This document shows positions 61,190 to 64,000 of a stretch of DNA of 64,000 nucleotides, in pieces. Origin of the DNA: Cornus controversa (lineage: Eukaryota; Streptophyta; Magnoliopsida; Cornales; Cornaceae). The stretch spans positions 30,317,956 to 30,381,955 of the forward strand of contig CM048851.1 of the NCBI GenBank assembly GCA_026545225.1, read 5' to 3'. The position numbers were made by a program, and so were the translations under genes. Position 1 is the first letter of the stretch, and each line of letters starts with the position of its first letter. The notes beneath the pieces were generated by a model, which worked only from the letters and a program-made list of their open reading frames with translations, had not been told where the DNA came from and made no database searches.

Positions 61190-61860
61190 ATTATGTGCAC
61201 ACAAATTTTGTGTCCGAAAATCTAAGAACGAAAATTGGTAACAAATAATTTTTTTTATTAATTTAAGAAAGATGGGTACAATTCTCCGTAGATCTTTACA
61301 AAAGAAAGATAAAGATAAAGTCCTCTGATTCGATCTCCTTGGTAATCCAACTTCAAGGGTTGCTAAAGCTTTATCTTGAATTGGATTGAAACTTTGGTGA
61401 AGAACGGCACGTGGATAATGTATTTGTTGTTGTTCTTCTTCAAGGTTTAGGTGCTTTGGAACTTTGGATTTTAAATGAAGACTTGTACAGAGTTTTAGCT
61501 TTTTTTTAAGAATCTTCTGGTCTTCCTTTCTCTCACCCCTAGACCTTTATTTATAGGCTCACCGGAGGGGTAAATTTGTAACTTTCTTTTCTTCTAATAA
61601 TTATCTTTTGTGATAATTGTGATAATTATTCAATATATACATAATAATTATCTTTGTTGAGATATATATATATATATATATCCATTAGACCCATTTTTAA
61701 GTGAGCTTGGACTTTTCAGACAATTTATATCAGTACATTACCCATTTATTTGTGGTGGGTCTATGTTTTAAATTATCTGATTCAGTGGGCCACATTTCAA
61801 AGTAGGTTAAACTGAAGATAAACCTAAATTATATTTTGGGTTCATTTTGTAATTTTTTAA
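61190..61860. other. No gene recognised
   Basis: Sequence such as GGGTACAATTCTCCGTAGAT near 61270 resembles retroelement leader or LTR DNA. A TA microsatellite lies at 61660-61680. No coding homology was seen. Confidence 0.35.
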
Positions 61861-62420
61861 TGTCTACAAATTGCCCCCACTTCAAGTCTCGCGCTATATC
61901 GAGTTTGTCACGTATCTAAAGCAGGACTTGAACTATTTAATTTTCGGAAAGGTTTTTATTTTTTTTGCGAAAATCCAATTGTAAAGAGAATGTCTTCTTT
62001 GTCGAGTTGAATTAGAGTCTGAAAACCTTACTGCAAATAAGACTTTTTCTTGGTCCAAGCAGAATGGAAGACTTGAGGATCATATTGTAAACAGGATTTT
62101 TGAATTGAAGTCTTAAGGATTCTATTGCAAATAGGATTTTTTTTTCCTTATCCAAGTGAAATTGGAGACTTGAGAATCTTATTGCAAATAGAATTTTTTC
62201 TTGTCAAAGTGAAATTGAAGACTTGAGGATCCTATTGCAAATAGAATTTTTTTTTCCTTGTCCAATATGAATTGGAGTCTTGAAGATCCTATTGCCAATA
62301 GGATTTTTTTCCACTGTTATATATACGTAACTCAAGCCTCAGACCCTTCACATCAGAGAATAACTGCGAGAAATTTCACGAACTGTTACTGAAACTCCCA
62401 TTCATCAACAAAAAGGTAAA
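61861..62420 (+). mobile_element. Probable LTR or leader of a large retroelement
   Basis: TGTCTACAAATTGCCCCC at 61860 looks like a plant gypsy LTR start. Five imperfect units of about 55-70 bp around GACTTGAGGATCCTATTGCA run from 62030 to 62310. A TATA-like TATATATACG near 62318 is followed by a leader-like stretch. No element genes are in the window, and the family is unknown. Confidence 0.4.
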
Positions 62421-63004
62421 GATTTTTTTTTTTTTTTTTTTTTTTGGTAGTGCACTCTTTTTTTTTTCTTTTCTTCTCTCTATTACGCGCCATGACTGTA
62501 CACGAAGAACATACACATATAATAAATTCCCAAGCTGATGGCTCATGTTAGTAAAACCCAAAGGCAAGGTGCACTTTAGCATCTCCCATATACACTCTAG
62601 GCATAATTTAGATCATATACATGAATAAATTTTCTTTTGCCTATTTTTTTTTAATATAACGACTTACTTTTGTTGTCTGCTAGTTTCAAACCTGAGATCT
62701 CAATAATAACTATTAAAATAGCACACCATCTCTCCTATCCAACTCCATATGTTATAATTCCTTGAACCAAAATATATATGTGGCTGAACATTTAAATTTA
62801 TTTATTTATTTATTTTTTCAAATCAACTTCTACTTGTGGGCTCTGCTCAAGTTTTGTATTGCCTAACGTACAGATCCATTGAACTCATTGAAGAAGACAA
62901 CTTTACGTGAGTCACTCAACAATTTTTTTAGCAAGTTTCAAAAAAAAAATTTTGTTCAATTCTTGCAAGTCAAATCGCCTTTCTCAAAATATGGAGTTGC
63001 AGAC

Positions 63005-63420
63005 AACATTCATTAGTCCCTTCGGGGTTCCTTAGTGCATTTTGGTGTCACTTTATCGTCCCTTCGGGGTCACTTTTATTGTCCTTTCGGGGTCCCTTAG
63101 TGCACTTCGGTGTCATTTTATCGTCCCTTCGAGGTCCTTTAGTGCACTTCGGCGTCACTTTTTCATCCCTTCGGGATCTCTTAATCCCCTTCAGGGTTAC
63201 TTTTATTGTCCCTTCGGGGTCCCTTAGTGTAATTCGGTGTTACTTTTATTATCCATTCGGGGTTCCTTAGTACATTTCGGTGTCATTTTATCGTCCCTTC
63301 GGGGTCCCTTAATGCACTTCGGTGTCCCTTTATCGTCCATTCAGGATCCCTTAATGCACTTCGGTGTCACATTATCATCCATTTGGGGTCCTTTAGTGCC
63401 CTTTGGGGTCACTTTCCTTT
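63005..63420 (+). repeat. Tandem array of ~40-bp CCCTTCGGGGTC units
   Basis: About eleven units of TCGTCCCTTCGGGGTCCCTT followed by AGTGCACTTCGGTGTCACTT repeat with small changes. Reading frames across it (repeats of SLRGPLVHFGV) are by-products of the array. It follows the LTR-like stretch and may be part of the same element. Confidence 0.9.
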
Positions 63421-63515
63421 CGACCAAGTCACCACGGTGCGATAGATATCGTCAACATCTCGGCTGCAGGTCAAGTCACCACAGTGTGACAAACATCGTC
63501 AACATCTGAATTGAT
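63420..63515 (+). repeat. Two-copy ~50-bp repeat (AAGTCACCACGGTGCGA)
   Basis: AAGTCACCACGGTGCGATAG ... ATCGTCAACATCT is followed by AAGTCACCACAGTGTGACAA ... ATCGTCAACATCT. It adjoins the larger array. Confidence 0.85.
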
Positions 63516-63654
63516 GGTATGCCAAAAATTACTTATTTATTTATTTACTTTTTTTTGGATTGACAGCACTCGGAACAATCTTCCAAGATGCCTACGTACC
63601 CTGAACAGGGATCAAGTCATCACGTAATTCAATTTTTTTTATTTTTTTTGCAAA

Positions 63655-64000
63655 GATAGTTTATACTCATATCAATGAGTGATTTTTTTTTCCATATAGA
63701 TAGTTATACTCGTATCAAGGAGTGTTTTTTTTTTTTTACTTGGTTAACAGTTTATACTCGTGTCAAGGAGTGTCATTTTTATTTTGTAGACAGTTTTTAC
63801 TCATGTCAAGGAGTGTTTTTTTTTTGGTAGACAATTTATACTCGTGTCAAGGAGTGTCATTTTTTTTTTGTAGACAGTTTATACTTGTGTCAAAGAGTGT
63901 CATCTCTTATTTTTTGTAAACAATTTATACTCGTGTCAAGGAGTGTTTATTTTTTTTTTACTTGGTTGACAGTTTATACTCGTGTCAAGGAGTATCATTT
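63655..64000 (+). repeat. Tandem array of ~45-60-bp units running off the window
   Basis: About seven units of ACAGTTTATACTCGTGTCAA followed by GGAGTGTCATTTTTTTT with T runs of varied length. The array continues to the last base of the window. The short reading frame across it is repeat-derived. Confidence 0.9.

Noticed and set aside
63042-63509. Overlapping frames encoding repeated SLRGPLVHFGV
   Set aside because: All are by-products of a 40-bp DNA tandem array; no start context, splice sites or homology.

Overview
The window is nuclear DNA of a flowering plant, most likely a eudicot. It is AT-rich with many TA, CT and GT microsatellites. The genes are split by GT-AG introns, and the space between and inside them is filled with plant mobile elements (L1 and RTE LINEs, an Au-type SINE, PIF/Harbinger remnants, TRIMs, Ty1/copia-like and Ty3/gypsy fossils, MITEs). 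No species can be named from the sequence alone.

Three host genes, all on the + strand, are supported by homology, splice sites and phase. (1) A TRAF-type zinc-finger protein with a C-terminal membrane tail has its last four exons at 1547-11941; its first exon was not found and probably lies left of the window. An 8.4 kb intron in it holds a decayed PIF/Harbinger transposon and other repeats. (2) A complete rhamnogalacturonan lyase (polysaccharide lyase family 4) has 15 coding exons at 17878-23222 that join without a break into 646 residues. (3) A complete TFIIA small (gamma) subunit gene has three coding exons at 28399-28527, 28656-28706 and 54152-54292, which join into exactly 106 residues. 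Its second intron is about 25.4 kb and takes up 40% of the window.

The giant TFIIA-gamma intron is the most structured part of the window. From left to right it carries a 5'-truncated L1 LINE on the - strand; an RTE LINE fragment with an Au-type SINE inside it, flanked by a target-site duplication; a fossil Ty3/gypsy element on the - strand with a probable solo LTR of about 2.5 kb inserted in it; a nearly intact L1 LINE (37.9-42.0 kb, endonuclease and reverse transcriptase in one frame with two stops); a further L1 tail; and a large LTR retroelement (44.1-53.5 kb). One LTR of that last element is split by a 5 kb insertion holding two gag-only gypsy fossils in opposite orientation.

Intergenic DNA between genes 1 and 2 (about 12.0-17.6 kb) and 2 and 3 (23.2-28.0 kb) holds MITEs, a SINE, a minisatellite-like array (26.1-26.5 kb) and an LTR-bearing TRIM (27.0-27.7 kb). 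A lone LTR of the same TRIM family lies just beyond gene 3. From 54.3 kb to the end no convincing gene was found. This stretch holds a 125-bp tandem duplication, a copia-type LTR-like stretch with a GATACGG-rich MITE in it, a long foldback and several tandem arrays that run to the window edge.

The three genes do not form a pathway. The TRAF-zinc-finger and rhamnogalacturonan lyase pair recalls the neighbourhood of At1g09890-At1g09920 in Arabidopsis, which suggests conserved microsynteny (recalled, not checked). No wholly new biological system was found. The best leads are the giant nested intron, the shared gag-only architecture of two fossil copies, the near-intact L1 and the long foldback at 61 kb.
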